From Candidatus Krumholzibacteriia bacterium (GTDB lineage Bacteria > Krumholzibacteriota > Krumholzibacteriia > LZORAL124-64-63), in NCBI GenBank assembly GCA_016744705.1, contig JADGDU010000008.1, positions 1-64,000 of the forward strand: DNA of 64,000 nt. The letters are read 5' to 3'. Below, piece after piece: positions 42,568 to 53,200 of this stretch. The translations under genes were made by a program, and so were the position numbers. The notes below the pieces were generated by a model that saw nothing but the letters and a program-made list of their open reading frames with translations, had not been told where the DNA came from and did not search any database. Numbering within the stretch: the first letter of the stretch is position 1; the number at the start of each line of letters is the position of its first letter.

Positions 42568-42636
42568 GAACAATCACACAGCCACAAGGATGTGGTGGGT
42601 CTGAAATGAGACGCCAAAGGCAAGGAGGCCCCAGGC

Positions 42637-42972
42637 GTGGCAAGATCTTCAGGTGCGGGTTCTGATCCGGTGGGTCAGGGTCTGCTTTTGCCGTTGATTC
42701 ATGGGCGGGTCCGTTTGCTGGTCCTGTCTTTTTTGCTGCGTAAAAATAAGGCGATCCCGTTCACGGCTTTGCGGGATGAACTGAAGCTGACAGATGGAAC
42801 TCTTTCAGTGCATTTGAGCAAGCTGGATGAGGGGAAGCTGGTGAAGCAGGAGAAATCCTTTGTGGGCAAACGCCCGCTCACCATGGTGAAGGTGACACCT
42901 AGGGGACGGAGGCTCTTCCTTCAGTATGTGGAAGATCTACGAAGTATTGTTCCGGGGTTGATGAGCGAGTGA
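42637..42972 (+). CDS. Winged-helix transcriptional regulator (MarR/ArsR-like)
   Basis: 111 residues from GTG 42637, with AAGGAGG eight bases upstream. One winged-helix domain: HGRVRLLVLSFLLRKN, then FTALRDELKLTDGTLSVHLSKLDEGKLVKQEK as helix-turn-helix, and a wing ending TMVKVTPRGRRLFLQYVEDL. This matches the small DNA-binding family annotated as winged helix HTH_27. No ligand domain is present. Its target may be the adjacent ornithine aminotransferase or the glucan phosphorylase, but no evidence favours either. Confidence 0.85.
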   Translation: MARSSGAGSDPVGQGLLLPLIHGRVRLLVLSFLLRKNKAIPFTALRDELKLTDGTLSVHLSKLDEGKLVKQEKSFVGKRPLTMVKVTPRGRRLFLQYVEDLRSIVPGLMSE

Positions 42973-42988
42973 ATGAATAGATTTAAAA

Positions 42989-43015
42989 AAGGCCCAGCCA
43001 TTACAGCTGGGCCTT
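42989..43015. terminator. Bidirectional intrinsic terminator
   Basis: AAGGCCCAGC (42989-42998) and GCTGGGCCTT (43006-43015) form a perfect 10-base stem with a 7-base loop. An A-run before it gives a T-run on the minus strand, so it ends the glucan phosphorylase transcript and probably also the regulator's. Confidence 0.8.
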
Positions 43016-43033
43016 GTGGTTTAAAAGAGGACA

Positions 43034-45658
43034 TCAAACTTTCCGAGTTTGACCTCTATCAAATTGCCCGGAGACTGAACAATCCCCGTTTTCATTTTCT
43101 TCCCACCATACAACCAGCCCAGTTTCAAAGCGCCCCAAAGGGAAGCCTTCTTTGCGAGGCACAGCTCTGACGGTGTAACCCCGGCGTCCCGCCCTGCGGC
43201 AGGCAATGTTGCCAGAGAATACGGCGGCCCCATCTTTGGTTTCACCGGTGGGGAAAAGTGTGGCCGGTTCGCCATCTTCAATTTCACCCGCTGAGTTGAT
43301 CAGTCCGTGGTAGACCTCCACCAGAATATCATCCAGGGGAATGTCGCCCAGTTGCACGGCCGCCTGCACAGGCAACTGGGTGCCCATGGGGTGAGCAGCC
43401 AAGGGAGGTGAATCCACACAACTGATTTTCACTTTGGACCAGGCCTGCAGAGTTTCTGCTCGCCACTGACCCAGGATTTCGGCTTTTTTGAAGCTATCAC
43501 CTTCAAGCCGTTTGGCATTGTCCATGGCTGGAACATAGAAACGCTGGGTGTATTCTTCGACCATGCGGTTGGTATTGAACTCGGTGTTCACCGTGCGCAT
43601 ACTGTTTTTCATGATGTGGGTCCACTCACGGGGAACATCATCGCTGCTGCGTTCATAGAACGTGGGGACAATTTCATTTTCCAGCAGATCATACAGAGCG
43701 GTGCTTTCCACTTCGTCCTGATAATCCTGATCATCGTAATCTTCCCCGCCACCAATGGCCCAGCCATTATCTTTTTTATAACCCTCGCACCACCAGCCAT
43801 CCAGGATGGAAAGGTTGATGCCGCCATTGGGCGGTACCTTCATCCCACTGGTGCCGCTGGCCTCCAAGGGACGGCGTGGTGTGTTGAGCCAGATATCCAC
43901 CCCCTGGACCATGTAGCGAGCCACTTCGATGTTGTAATCTTCCACAAAGACAATCCGGTGGCGGAAGTTGTGCTGTTGGGCCAAGTGGATCAGCTGCCGG
44001 ATCAACTCTTTACCAGGCTGGTCTTTGGGGTGAGCCTTGCCGGCAAAAATGAGCTGAACCGGACGCTCAGGATCGTTGAGGATCTTAGAGAGCCGGGCCG
44101 GGTCGCGCATAATCAATGCCGCCCTTTTATAGGTGGCAAAACGCCGGGCAAAACCAATGGTCAGGGCTTCAGGATCCAGAACCTGAGAAGCTTCTTTGAC
44201 CCAGGCCCGATTGGCTCCACGCTTGAGCAGCTGAGTTTGCAGACGGCCACGCACGAAACTTACCAACCGTTCGCGCATGCGTTCGTGAGAGCGCCAGAGC
44301 TCGGCGTCGGGAATCAGGTTGACCCGATCCCAGAGTGTTTTGTTTGTGGGCTCTTCGTACCAACGAGGGCCAAGATAGCGATCGTAAAGCCGGGCAATTT
44401 CATTGCACAGCCAGCTACGGGTATGAACGCCATTGGTCACATGTGCGATGGGAATCTCTTCCATGGGCACTTCAGGCCAAATGTTTTGCCACATCTCCCG
44501 GGACACGTGGCCGTGCAGTTCCGAAACACCATTGACATTTCGGCTCAGGCGCAAGGCCAGCACTGTCATGCAAAAGGTTTCGTTCTTGTTGTCCGGATTG
44601 GAACGTCCCAGGGCCAGCAAGTCGTCCATGCTGAGGCCCAGTTCATCGGCCTTGCTGGCCAGGTATGACCGGACCAGATCAGGGTGGAAATGGTCATTGC
44701 CAGCAGGAACTGGAGTGTGGGTGGTGAAGACATTGGTGGCGCGCACCATTTCAAAGGCGGTGTCGTAACTGAGACCTTTATTCTTCATCAACAGATTGAT
44801 GCGTTCCAGGGCCAGGAAGGCAGAGTGTCCTTCATTCAAGTGACACATGGAGGGCTCTAGGCCCAGCTTGATCAGGGCCCGCAGGCCGCCAATACCCAGC
44901 AGGATTTCCTGACGGATGCGCATGTCGTGATCGCCACCGTATAGAGTGCTGGTCAGTTCACGGTCTTCAGGGCGATTTTCAGGGAGATTCGTATCCAGAA
45001 GAAGCAGAGGGTTTCGGCCCACCTGGACTCGCCAAATCCGGGCGGTGACGACCCGGCCGGGATAGTGGACTTCGATGGTCACTTCGTGGCCCTCGGCATC
45101 CAATTCCAGCTGCATGGACATGTTATGGAAATCGTTGACAGAATATTCTTCCATCTGCCAGCCATCGTGATTCAGGTATTGCCGGAAATAACCCGTTTGG
45201 TAAGCCAAGCCCATGCCCACCAGGGGCAGCCCCAGATCTGAAGCGGATTTCAGATGGTCACCGGCCAGGATACCCAGGCCGCCACTGTAAAGGGGGAGCG
45301 ACTCGTGCAGCCCAAACTCCAGGGAGAAATACCCAATGAGGGAATCGGTGGAGGCGGGGTGTTCTGTTTCAAACCAGGAGGTCAAACTCAGATAGCGGTC
45401 CAGGTCGCCAACCACTCGTTCAAGGTTGGCCAGGAAGGCTTTATCTTTCACAAGCTTGGCCACTCGGTCGGCCGAGAGGGTGCCCAAAACGGCAATGGGA
45501 TTGCCGCTGTGCTGGTCCCAGAGGTTTGGGTCCACTCTCCGCAGCAGGCTGATGGCTTCAACATTCCAGCTCCACCAGATGTTGTTGGCCACCTTCAGAA
45601 GTGGTTGCAAAGGCTCAGGCAAATTAGGCGTTACCGTGAATTGTTGAATGGCGGGCAT
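43034..45658 (-). CDS. glgP: Alpha-glucan (glycogen) phosphorylase
   Basis: 874 residues, in the class of long bacterial phosphorylases with a DUF3417 N-terminus (residues 1-120, ANNIWWSWN). It splits glucose-1-phosphate from glycogen or maltodextrin. The PLP lysine is K607 in EASGTSGMKVPPNGG; the ATHTPVPAGNDHF-like segment TTHTPVPAGNDHF is typical of this subfamily. The C-terminal 120 residues also belong to the extended form. GGAGAG sits five bases before ATG 45658. An in-frame ATG 30 bases upstream has no ribosome site. It stands alone and is followed by a terminator. Confidence 0.95.
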   Translation of the reverse strand: MPAIQQFTVTPNLPEPLQPLLKVANNIWWSWNVEAISLLRRVDPNLWDQHSGNPIAVLGTLSADRVAKLVKDKAFLANLERVVGDLDRYLSLTSWFETEHPASTDSLIGYFSLEFGLHESLPLYSGGLGILAGDHLKSASDLGLPLVGMGLAYQTGYFRQYLNHDGWQMEEYSVNDFHNMSMQLELDAEGHEVTIEVHYPGRVVTARIWRVQVGRNPLLLLDTNLPENRPEDRELTSTLYGGDHDMRIRQEILLGIGGLRALIKLGLEPSMCHLNEGHSAFLALERINLLMKNKGLSYDTAFEMVRATNVFTTHTPVPAGNDHFHPDLVRSYLASKADELGLSMDDLLALGRSNPDNKNETFCMTVLALRLSRNVNGVSELHGHVSREMWQNIWPEVPMEEIPIAHVTNGVHTRSWLCNEIARLYDRYLGPRWYEEPTNKTLWDRVNLIPDAELWRSHERMRERLVSFVRGRLQTQLLKRGANRAWVKEASQVLDPEALTIGFARRFATYKRAALIMRDPARLSKILNDPERPVQLIFAGKAHPKDQPGKELIRQLIHLAQQHNFRHRIVFVEDYNIEVARYMVQGVDIWLNTPRRPLEASGTSGMKVPPNGGINLSILDGWWCEGYKKDNGWAIGGGEDYDDQDYQDEVESTALYDLLENEIVPTFYERSSDDVPREWTHIMKNSMRTVNTEFNTNRMVEEYTQRFYVPAMDNAKRLEGDSFKKAEILGQWRAETLQAWSKVKISCVDSPPLAAHPMGTQLPVQAAVQLGDIPLDDILVEVYHGLINSAGEIEDGEPATLFPTGETKDGAAVFSGNIACRRAGRRGYTVRAVPRKEGFPLGRFETGLVVWWEENENGDCSVSGQFDRGQTRKV

Positions 45659-45826
45659 TGATTCTCTCCTGGCCCCAGATAGAGGCATTTTACAGATTAT
45701 GGATCCCGGTTATGGAAGGCGGTGGAGTTGACTTCGGCCCAAGTCTCCCATTATGTAGCTGGAATGTCAGCCTAATTTAGTTCAAAATCCGGAACAACGG
45801 CAACACCTGAAAACTGCGAGCTACCA

Positions 45827-46663
45827 ATGCACACTTTTTTGAGAAAATCAGCCGGATGGAAAAGTGGGAACATTTTGGATGTTCGCTCCAGTTTGGACTT
45901 TGATAAGGGGCATTTGCGAGGCGCCACTTCCCGGCCTCTGGCCGATGGAGAAGCCATTCCTTCCATTTTCCTGCCACCGCGCCATGAACACCTGCTGGTG
46001 GTGGGGGACAACCAGATCATGGTTCAGAGTTTAGCGGGGCAGCTGGAAAGCCGCGGCAGGGTTGCTGTGGAGGCTCTGGTTTGGCAACAAGACCTGTGTC
46101 CGGCCGACCTACTTTGTAAGGGCATATCTTCCCATCACCTTTGGTCTGCTCCGGATTGGTTGGTGGACCATGAATCCTGGCTGCCTCCACCGGCGGCGGG
46201 ACCTGTGCTGGATCTGGCTTGTGGCAGTGGCCGGGCCCTGGTGTGGCTGGCCATGAAAGGGTACCGCACGGTGGGTATCGATTGGCAGCCTGAGGCCTTG
46301 GAGTTGGGCCGCACATTGGCGGAAAGTTGTGGAGTGAGCTGCCAATTTGAGCGGAGGGATTTGCGCCAGTCTGATCAGATACCGCCAGGGCCCTGGTCGG
46401 TTGTTCTCAATTTCAGGTTTTTACAGCGGGAGATGCTGGCTACTCTGCCATCTTTGTTACAACCAGGTGGTGTGGCACTGGTGCGAACTTTTCGTCATGT
46501 GGCAGGCCACACCGGGCATCCCCACCGGAGGCATCGCCTCGAGGGGGGAGAGCTGTTGCGAAACTTTCCTGCAGGAACCTGTGAAATCATCGCCCACGAA
46601 GAAGGCTTCGATCCCGATGGCCGGCCTGCCGCCGGCATTGTGGTGCGCCGAAAAATTACTTGA
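45827..46663 (+). CDS. Rhodanese-like domain fused to a SAM methyltransferase
   Basis: 278 residues. Residues 1-95 look like a rhodanese fold (ILDVRSSLDFDKGHLRGATSRPL) but the position of the catalytic cysteine reads VVGDNQ, so it is inactive as a sulphurtransferase. Residues 120-278 are a class I methyltransferase with motif I LDLACGSG (128-135) and GIDWQPEA as motif II. The resemblance to tellurite-resistance TehB-type enzymes is general only. Such fusions occur in some proteobacteria and FCB bacteria. Its 3' end overlaps the convergent beta-helix gene by eight bases. Confidence 0.8.
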   Translation: MHTFLRKSAGWKSGNILDVRSSLDFDKGHLRGATSRPLADGEAIPSIFLPPRHEHLLVVGDNQIMVQSLAGQLESRGRVAVEALVWQQDLCPADLLCKGISSHHLWSAPDWLVDHESWLPPPAAGPVLDLACGSGRALVWLAMKGYRTVGIDWQPEALELGRTLAESCGVSCQFERRDLRQSDQIPPGPWSVVLNFRFLQREMLATLPSLLQPGGVALVRTFRHVAGHTGHPHRRHRLEGGELLRNFPAGTCEIIAHEEGFDPDGRPAAGIVVRRKIT

Positions 46664-48398
46664 GCAGCAGAACCTTCTGGCTGCGCACCATATCCTTTGA
46701 CCGGATAGTCACAAAATAAGTGCCGGATTCAACCCGCTGGCCCATAGAATTTTCACCACTCCAGACCACCTGATGTCTTCCAGCCGGAAACAATTTATGC
46801 GCCAGTTGCTGCACTTGTTGTCCCCGAATGTTGTGCACAGTGATGGAAATCTGACGGTCCCGGGATGTTTCAAAACTGATGGTTGTGCGGGGGTTGAAGG
46901 GGTTGGGGTAGGCGCCCACCAGGTGCAGAGGTTTGAGCATACCCTCGGCCGACAACTGTGTTCTGCTGATGGTGATCAATTCACCGTCGTCATCTTTCAA
47001 ATATAAAGTGTAGAGGAGGTTGGAACTATCCTTGGAATAAAATTCGTGGTCGAGGGCCAGGGAATAGCCGCCTTCCTCCACGATAAAAGGGATCAAGTGC
47101 TCTTCGTCCGCATGGGATTGGCGGCTGCGCATCAGAATAAAATCATGGGAGGATCTCTCGCCACTAAAGTTCCAGGAAATCTGGGGCACACCATCGGCCC
47201 AGGTGGCGGCAAAATCATCAAGGTAAATGGGAGTGACGCCGCATCCCACAGGCCAGGCACCCATGGCTCCGCAGCTGGTGCTTTCGTCGCCACAGGGAGA
47301 GTCAATCTGCAACCGGAATTCGAAGTTTGATTCGGGGTCCTGCCCACAGAATAGGGGGTCCTGCTCCATGTTATTATAAGCCCGACCTTGAGCGGCAATG
47401 GTGCCTACCCAGTCTCCCAGAGAGTTTCCATAAATATTAGTGCAGCGAATGATGGGGAGGGATGATCCCCCACAGGCAATCGCGCTGCCGTTCTGAAAAG
47501 CAATGATGGAGTTTTCAATTACCGGGAAAGAATTGCTGCAAATGATGCCGGCGCCCAGCCATTCACTGGAATTGCCCACCAGGGTGCAGGAATTGAGATT
47601 GGTGGTGGCGCTTTCGAAGGAGGCCAACCCTCCACCATAGCGGGCGTGATTTCCGTAAAAAGTACATTTTTCAAAGTAAGGTAAAGCTTCATGGTCGGCA
47701 ATGACGGCGCCGCCATAACCCAGACCACCCTCAGCACGGTTACGATCAAAATTAGAGTTGGTGACAATGGGAGAGGAGCTGCCGCGGCAGGATAGGGCGC
47801 CGCCCCAGTTGGCTTCGTTGAATTTGAAGAAACAATTGGTGATGCGGGGGCTGCTTTCATAACTGCAGTCTACGGCTCCGCCGCCCCCTTCAAGAGCGCT
47901 GTTGCCTTCGAAATAGCAGTTGAGCAATTGAGGGGAGGCGTGGGTGAAGCGCAGGGCGCCTCCATGACCATCGGCGCTATTGTTGATGAAGCGGCAATTA
48001 AAAAGTCGCAGGTTGCTGTTATTCAAAAGAATGGCCCCGCCACTCTTATCGTAAACTGCGCCCCCTCTGGCTGCGCCATTGATGAAGGTGATATTCTGGA
48101 TGAGGGTTGTTTCATCAAGGCTTTCGCAAATCATGATGCGGCCCTGGGCCTGGGCATCGATGACCACTTGCTCGGGGGTGGCGCCCGTGCCGGAGACGAT
48201 CACTCCGGAGGGAACGACAAGGTCGTATTCGAAATATTGACCCGGTGCAATGGAGATTTGGTCGCCGGATTCGGCTTGGTGTAGGGCGGATTCGATGGTG
48301 CTAAAGTCATGGGGAACGTCGAGAATGGTGCCAAGGGCCACGGAAGCGGCGAAAAGAAGTGTCAATGTGATAGTCACTGACAATATTTGAATTTTCAT
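46656..48398 (-). CDS. Secreted right-handed beta-helix protein with FlgD-like tail
   Basis: 580 residues with a signal peptide (MKIQILSVTITLTLLFAASVALG). Residues 30-370 are parallel beta-helix coils: repeated units like NCRFINNSADGHGGALRF and NCYFEGNSALEGGGGAV of about 23-25 residues, as in polymorphic outer-membrane or pectate-lyase-like proteins. No lyase active site is apparent. The last 85 residues begin YPNPFNPRTTISF and end VRSQKVLLLK, the FlgD_ig/type-IX-like sorting module also found in two other proteins here. Probably a cell-surface or released adhesive or carbohydrate-binding protein. Confidence 0.88.
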   Translation of the reverse strand: MKIQILSVTITLTLLFAASVALGTILDVPHDFSTIESALHQAESGDQISIAPGQYFEYDLVVPSGVIVSGTGATPEQVVIDAQAQGRIMICESLDETTLIQNITFINGAARGGAVYDKSGGAILLNNSNLRLFNCRFINNSADGHGGALRFTHASPQLLNCYFEGNSALEGGGGAVDCSYESSPRITNCFFKFNEANWGGALSCRGSSSPIVTNSNFDRNRAEGGLGYGGAVIADHEALPYFEKCTFYGNHARYGGGLASFESATTNLNSCTLVGNSSEWLGAGIICSNSFPVIENSIIAFQNGSAIACGGSSLPIIRCTNIYGNSLGDWVGTIAAQGRAYNNMEQDPLFCGQDPESNFEFRLQIDSPCGDESTSCGAMGAWPVGCGVTPIYLDDFAATWADGVPQISWNFSGERSSHDFILMRSRQSHADEEHLIPFIVEEGGYSLALDHEFYSKDSSNLLYTLYLKDDDGELITISRTQLSAEGMLKPLHLVGAYPNPFNPRTTISFETSRDRQISITVHNIRGQQVQQLAHKLFPAGRHQVVWSGENSMGQRVESGTYFVTIRSKDMVRSQKVLLLK

Positions 48399-48676
48399 TA
48401 CCAGGTCATTCCTCCATGAGAAATAATAGCCTGTTTTGATATTCAGTTATCACAACAAGCCGGTTGTCGCCCTCCTAGCGCCCACTGCAATATGGGGGTG
48501 TGGGGGTGCTGCTGGCAACTACGAAATGAATAATTTGATAGTTATTTCCTTATTGGGAATGAATTTCAATTTAAATCAATGCTTTGCCAGTGGGGAAAAT
48601 ATTGTTTACATTGTTGTCACAAGTGGGGTTGACGTTAGAGAATTCTTCGTCCTAAAAAGCCGGATGGTTTATAAAA

Positions 48677-49039
48677 ATGATAAGGAAAACACTGTCTCCC
48701 ATAGTTTTGATGTTATTTATCACATCAGGCCTCCTATTTAGCCCAAATTGGACAAATAATCTCTCCTGGGGTGATGTTGCCACCGCTCCGGCGGCCGAAT
48801 ATACCTGGACGGCACCCACCTATGGGACCCCAGTTCATCACTACGTGGTTCAGATTCTTGTCAATGATGTGGACACCCTCACTATTGATCCCGTATTTTC
48901 GGAGCAATACACGGTGGATGTCATTTATGGAAACAAGTACCTGGTCCGCGTGGCGGCCGTGGATGCTGCGGGCATCCAGGGGGGATATTCCTCCTGGGCG
49001 GTTCCCTACACTCCAGAACTGACACCCCCTGAATTTTAA
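48677..49039 (+). CDS. Small secreted fibronectin-III-like protein
   Basis: 120 residues: a signal peptide (MIRKTLSPIVLMLFITSGLLF) and one beta-sandwich that reads like a fibronectin type III domain (EYTWTAP...PVHHYVVQILVN...YLVRVAAVDAAGIQGGYSSW). It has no sorting tail. A ribosome site is weak. It ends 26 bases before the YchF gene. It could be a remnant of a larger surface protein or a small stand-alone domain. The 270 bases upstream are A/T rich with no other gene. Confidence 0.6.
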   Translation: MIRKTLSPIVLMLFITSGLLFSPNWTNNLSWGDVATAPAAEYTWTAPTYGTPVHHYVVQILVNDVDTLTIDPVFSEQYTVDVIYGNKYLVRVAAVDAAGIQGGYSSWAVPYTPELTPPEF

Positions 49040-49065
49040 TTCCCTGGTAATTTCTGGAGGAAATC

Positions 49066-50121
49066 GTGCAAATCGGAATCATCGGTGTGAAATTCACTGG
49101 AAAAACCACTCTGTTCAATGTCATCACTGGAGCTGCCGTGCCTACTGGCCAGGGCGGAGTGGATCCTCATCTGGCCGTGGGCAAAGTTCCTGACCCCCGC
49201 TTGACCCGCCTGACCGCCATGTTCCAGCCCAAAAGAGAAATTCATACCAGCGTGGAGTGGGTGGATATCCCCGGATTCCAAGCGGGCGTTGGTACCGATG
49301 GTGCCCGTGAGGCCACTCGATTTTTGGAGCATGGACGCAGGGTTGATGCCATGGCCCAGGTCATCCGTTGTTTTGATGGCGGATTCGGCACACCGGATCC
49401 GGCGGGAGAGCTGGAAACATTGGCCATGGAGTTGGCTCTGGCCGATTTGCAAATTGTGGAAAACCGCCTGGAGAAACTGAACAAAGAAAAAGACCGCATG
49501 GGGAAGTTTGCCAACCCTTTGGAGCCGCCCATGTTCACGCGCTTCCAGGAGCATTTGGAGGCCGACAAGCCCTTACGGGATCTGGAGCTGAATCCGGATG
49601 AAGTGAAAATGTCTTCGGGTTATGCCTTTCTCACAGCAAAACCTCTGATTGCCGTATTCAATCTGGAAGAAGGCGCAGATATCCCGGCCGATGCTTTGCA
49701 GGCTGCCGAGGATGCCGGGGCCGAAGTGGTGGCCTTGTGCGCTACCATGGAAGAAGAATTGTGCGAATTGGATCCTGCCGATGCCAAAGAGTTCCTTGAA
49801 GATCTGGGCATTGATGAGCCAGCGAAAAATCTTATGATCAGGGCGGCCTATGGCGCTTTGAATTTACAAAGCTTTTTCACCGTAGGGCCAGACGAATGCC
49901 GTGCCTGGCCGGTGCCCAAGGGTGCTTCTGCGCCCATGGCTGCCGGGGTGATCCATTCGGATTTGCAACGGGGTTTTATTCGCGCCGAGGTCACCCCTTA
50001 TGAAGACCTCATGGCTCTCGGTGGTTTGGCCGAAGCCAAGGCCGCCAATAAGATGACTCTTGAGGGCAAAAATTATATTGTGCAGGATGGCGATATTTTG
50101 GAGATCCGGTTTAGCGTTTGA
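49066..50121 (+). CDS. ychF: YchF/OLA1-family GTPase
   Basis: 351 residues from GTG 49066, with GGAGGAAA upstream. The P-loop is GVKFTGKTT (7-15) in place of the usual GLPNVGKST. As in YchF, the G4 NKxD is replaced by NxxE (FNLEE near 206), which favours ATP in characterised members. A coiled insertion (about 130-165) and a C-terminal TGS-like DUF933 domain (FFTVGPDECRAWPV to the end) complete the family layout. It binds ribosomes and is linked to stress responses in other bacteria. The altered P-loop and shorter G domain mark a divergent form. Confidence 0.88.
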   Translation: MQIGIIGVKFTGKTTLFNVITGAAVPTGQGGVDPHLAVGKVPDPRLTRLTAMFQPKREIHTSVEWVDIPGFQAGVGTDGAREATRFLEHGRRVDAMAQVIRCFDGGFGTPDPAGELETLAMELALADLQIVENRLEKLNKEKDRMGKFANPLEPPMFTRFQEHLEADKPLRDLELNPDEVKMSSGYAFLTAKPLIAVFNLEEGADIPADALQAAEDAGAEVVALCATMEEELCELDPADAKEFLEDLGIDEPAKNLMIRAAYGALNLQSFFTVGPDECRAWPVPKGASAPMAAGVIHSDLQRGFIRAEVTPYEDLMALGGLAEAKAANKMTLEGKNYIVQDGDILEIRFSV

Positions 50122-50296
50122 CCTTCCCTGGGGAGTGCCTGTTCTCAACGGGCGCTTCCCGACTATTTAGCTCCTCTTTCTGAAAAATGGTATACTCATT
50201 TGGCTCTGAAATTGTTTTTCAGTTTTCCAGCCGGTGAGAGTCTTGGTGTTCAGGGGATTGATGAATCCTGGGGGAATCGTTTTCGAGGGGGAAAAC

Positions 50297-53200
50297 ATGT
50301 CTTCACGCATCGCTTGGCTTGTGGCTCTGGTTTTGTTGAGCCTTTCAGCATCTTCACTTTTGGCTGCCAGGCCAGATTTACAATTATCCGATGGCCCGGT
50401 CACTCCGGTTCCCAGTAGCCCGGTTCTGACCAGTCGTGTAGAGGCCGATACCCTGTTATTGATGGGCCCTTGGGGCAGTGGTGCACCTTTTAACGGCCAA
50501 TTCCAGAATCAAACAGGACAGCCCCATTGGAATGCTTGGACCCACCGGGACCTGACCATTCCCGAAGAGGCCAACCACTGGCAGGCCCATAATTACAACG
50601 CTGCGGGTTTGGCGGGCCATGGTGCGGACAATCTGGCCGCCTGGTGTGGGTCTTTGGACTATCCGTCTTGTTATTTGAATGATGAACCTGGCGGCTACGG
50701 CAATTATTGGAACGACGCCCTGGTGTGGACCGCCGAGGTGGCCGATCCATCCGTCGCCAGTGTGGTGAGCATGGAGGCCTGGCTGAATTTAGATACGGAG
50801 CCTGGCTACGATTATTTATCCCTGCTTTTGCGGACCACTGAAGGCCCGCATTCTTTTACCACTGTGGCTGCTTATGATGGTCTTCTGACCAACGAACATC
50901 TCTCCTGGGAAATAGAAATTCCCGCCGGAGAGTATTTCGGTCCTGAGGGGAACCTTGTGGAGTTGCGGTTGGTTTTCACTTCCGATTCTTTGTATTCCGA
51001 TGAAGACTGTTTGCACGCCACCGCAGGCCCTTGCCAAATTGATGATATCACTGTGTCCTTAAATAATGGAAACTTCTCAACCTTTGACGATTTTGAAGAC
51101 GGCACTCTCGGCAGTTGGGTCGCTGTGGATGCCCTGGGCAGCGGTGATTTCAGCCAACTGCGAAAAAATTTGACGGACGTCGATGGTTGCCGAGTCAATT
51201 CATCGTCACAGGTTTGCTTTATAGATGACGGTGTGGTGGTTCCAGGAACTGGTGGCACTTTCTGTGTGGATTGGTGCTACGGGCCTGGCGGGTACATTGT
51301 CAATTGGAGTGGGGGGTTGGTCCCCAATAGCTTCATTGAGAATGCCGTCATCTCACCTGTCATCCCCTGGCCGGAAAACCATGATGGTGGTCTGTTGGAC
51401 TTTGATGTCTACGTCCACGAAACCCTGGCCTCTGATTCTCCGGCTATTCTCTACACTTGGCAGGTGCGTTCCACCAGTGACCCGGATCCTGCGGCCATTG
51501 TTGACGCTTTTTGGGGCAGTGATAATTTTTACTATTATGGTGGTCCAGAATACCGTCGCCACAGCGAAGACCTGATAGGACTAATTGAACCCGGCGCCAC
51601 TTTTGTCCAGGTTGAATTCACTGTCCTGGATTATCACCTCTGGGGCTGGGATTGGGCCCCCAACGGCACACCGGCTCCCTATTTCGACAATGTGCGGATA
51701 TCGGCGGTGGATCCTTATGGACCGAATATTGTTGTGAGGCAGGATTATCTTGCCAACGATTCCTTTCCTGAATCAGGAGTGCTGGATCCTGAAAACTTGG
51801 CGTCCAACAATGTACGATTTGATTCCGGCCATTACGATGACTCGGCCTTGGATGCGCTTTCAGCCACTATCGTGAAACAGGGCGAAGGGACCGAGCTGGG
51901 TGTTCAGGCCCTCCACTACCGCCTCATTCCTAACGCCGTATTTGACCCAGTCCGCACATCGGGATGGCCTAATAGAGGGTCGGTTCCAGGGACTAGCAAT
52001 GGCAATGATTCCTATTCCTACGATCTACCGGATTCGGGCTTCTTCTATCCCGGAGATGTCATCCACTACTATTTCACAGCTTCCCAGGAAACACCCCATG
52101 GAGTGGAGTCAGTGATGGTTCCCGCGGACACTTCCGGCTTTAGCCAAAACCCTTGGGGCACCCATTCCAATCCTCCGGGAATATGTGCCTATGATGAGTT
52201 GTTCTCAGTACGGGCCCTGCCTTCCATGGACCCCTACGGATATCACCCACCTATTTTGGTTTGGGATGACAGCGGTGACCCGCGTTTCACGGCCAGTTTG
52301 CGGCACGATGTGAATCAGTCTCAGGCTTTCGCAGATCATGGCGGGATGGATCTGTACCGGAGGTTGAACCCAGGAAATGACAGTAATTTTTCCCGGGTCG
52401 CCACGGCCGAAATTCTTGCTGGGTACCAAGCTGTTTTTTACTTCAGTGGGAGCCACCAATGGAGAGTTTTGGGGCACAGCGGGGATGCCGGCCAGGATGA
52501 CCTGGAGCTACTGACTCAGTGGTTGGAAGACAATCCCAATCGCGGGCTGTTTCTTACAGGAGATCATGTCTTGGAAATGCTGGATTTCACTCCAGCAGGT
52601 GAGCACATACTGAATGACTATCTGGGAGCCACTTTTGTGGACGAAGATATTTTCCCTCTGATCCAAAATTCGACCAGGCCGACCATTTTGAAAATGGAAG
52701 GGGCCCCGTATCTCTCCTCCAATATTGATCAGTGGTATGTCCCCGGGTATTGCCCCGATTCCCGGACCATCAATGCGGTGCAGGCTTTAGAGGGGGCTGT
52801 GCGTCTGGCAGAATTTGCCAACCCCATGGGACAGGGGGGAGTTTATCCCTATGCGGCCATGTTGGCCAATGAGGGCCCCAGCCAATCGCTTTGTTTCAGC
52901 ATGCCCTACGATTTACGCCGCATCCAGCATTTGCCAGGTTGGGATGGAGGCGGTGTTTCACTGCGCAGCCGCATCCTCGGATCAGTAGCCTCCAGTTTTA
53001 ACGGGATGGGTTTTCCCTGGGTTGATATGACCCCTGCTCCGGACCGATTGGTGCTTTCAGCATCGTCCTATCCCAATCCCTTCAACCCTTCAACTACCAT
53101 CAGTTTCAATCTGCCATATTCTGGGCATTTGAACCTGAAAATATTCAACATCCGTGGAGAGTTGGTGCAGACCTTGGCCGATGAACCTCATGAAGCTGGT

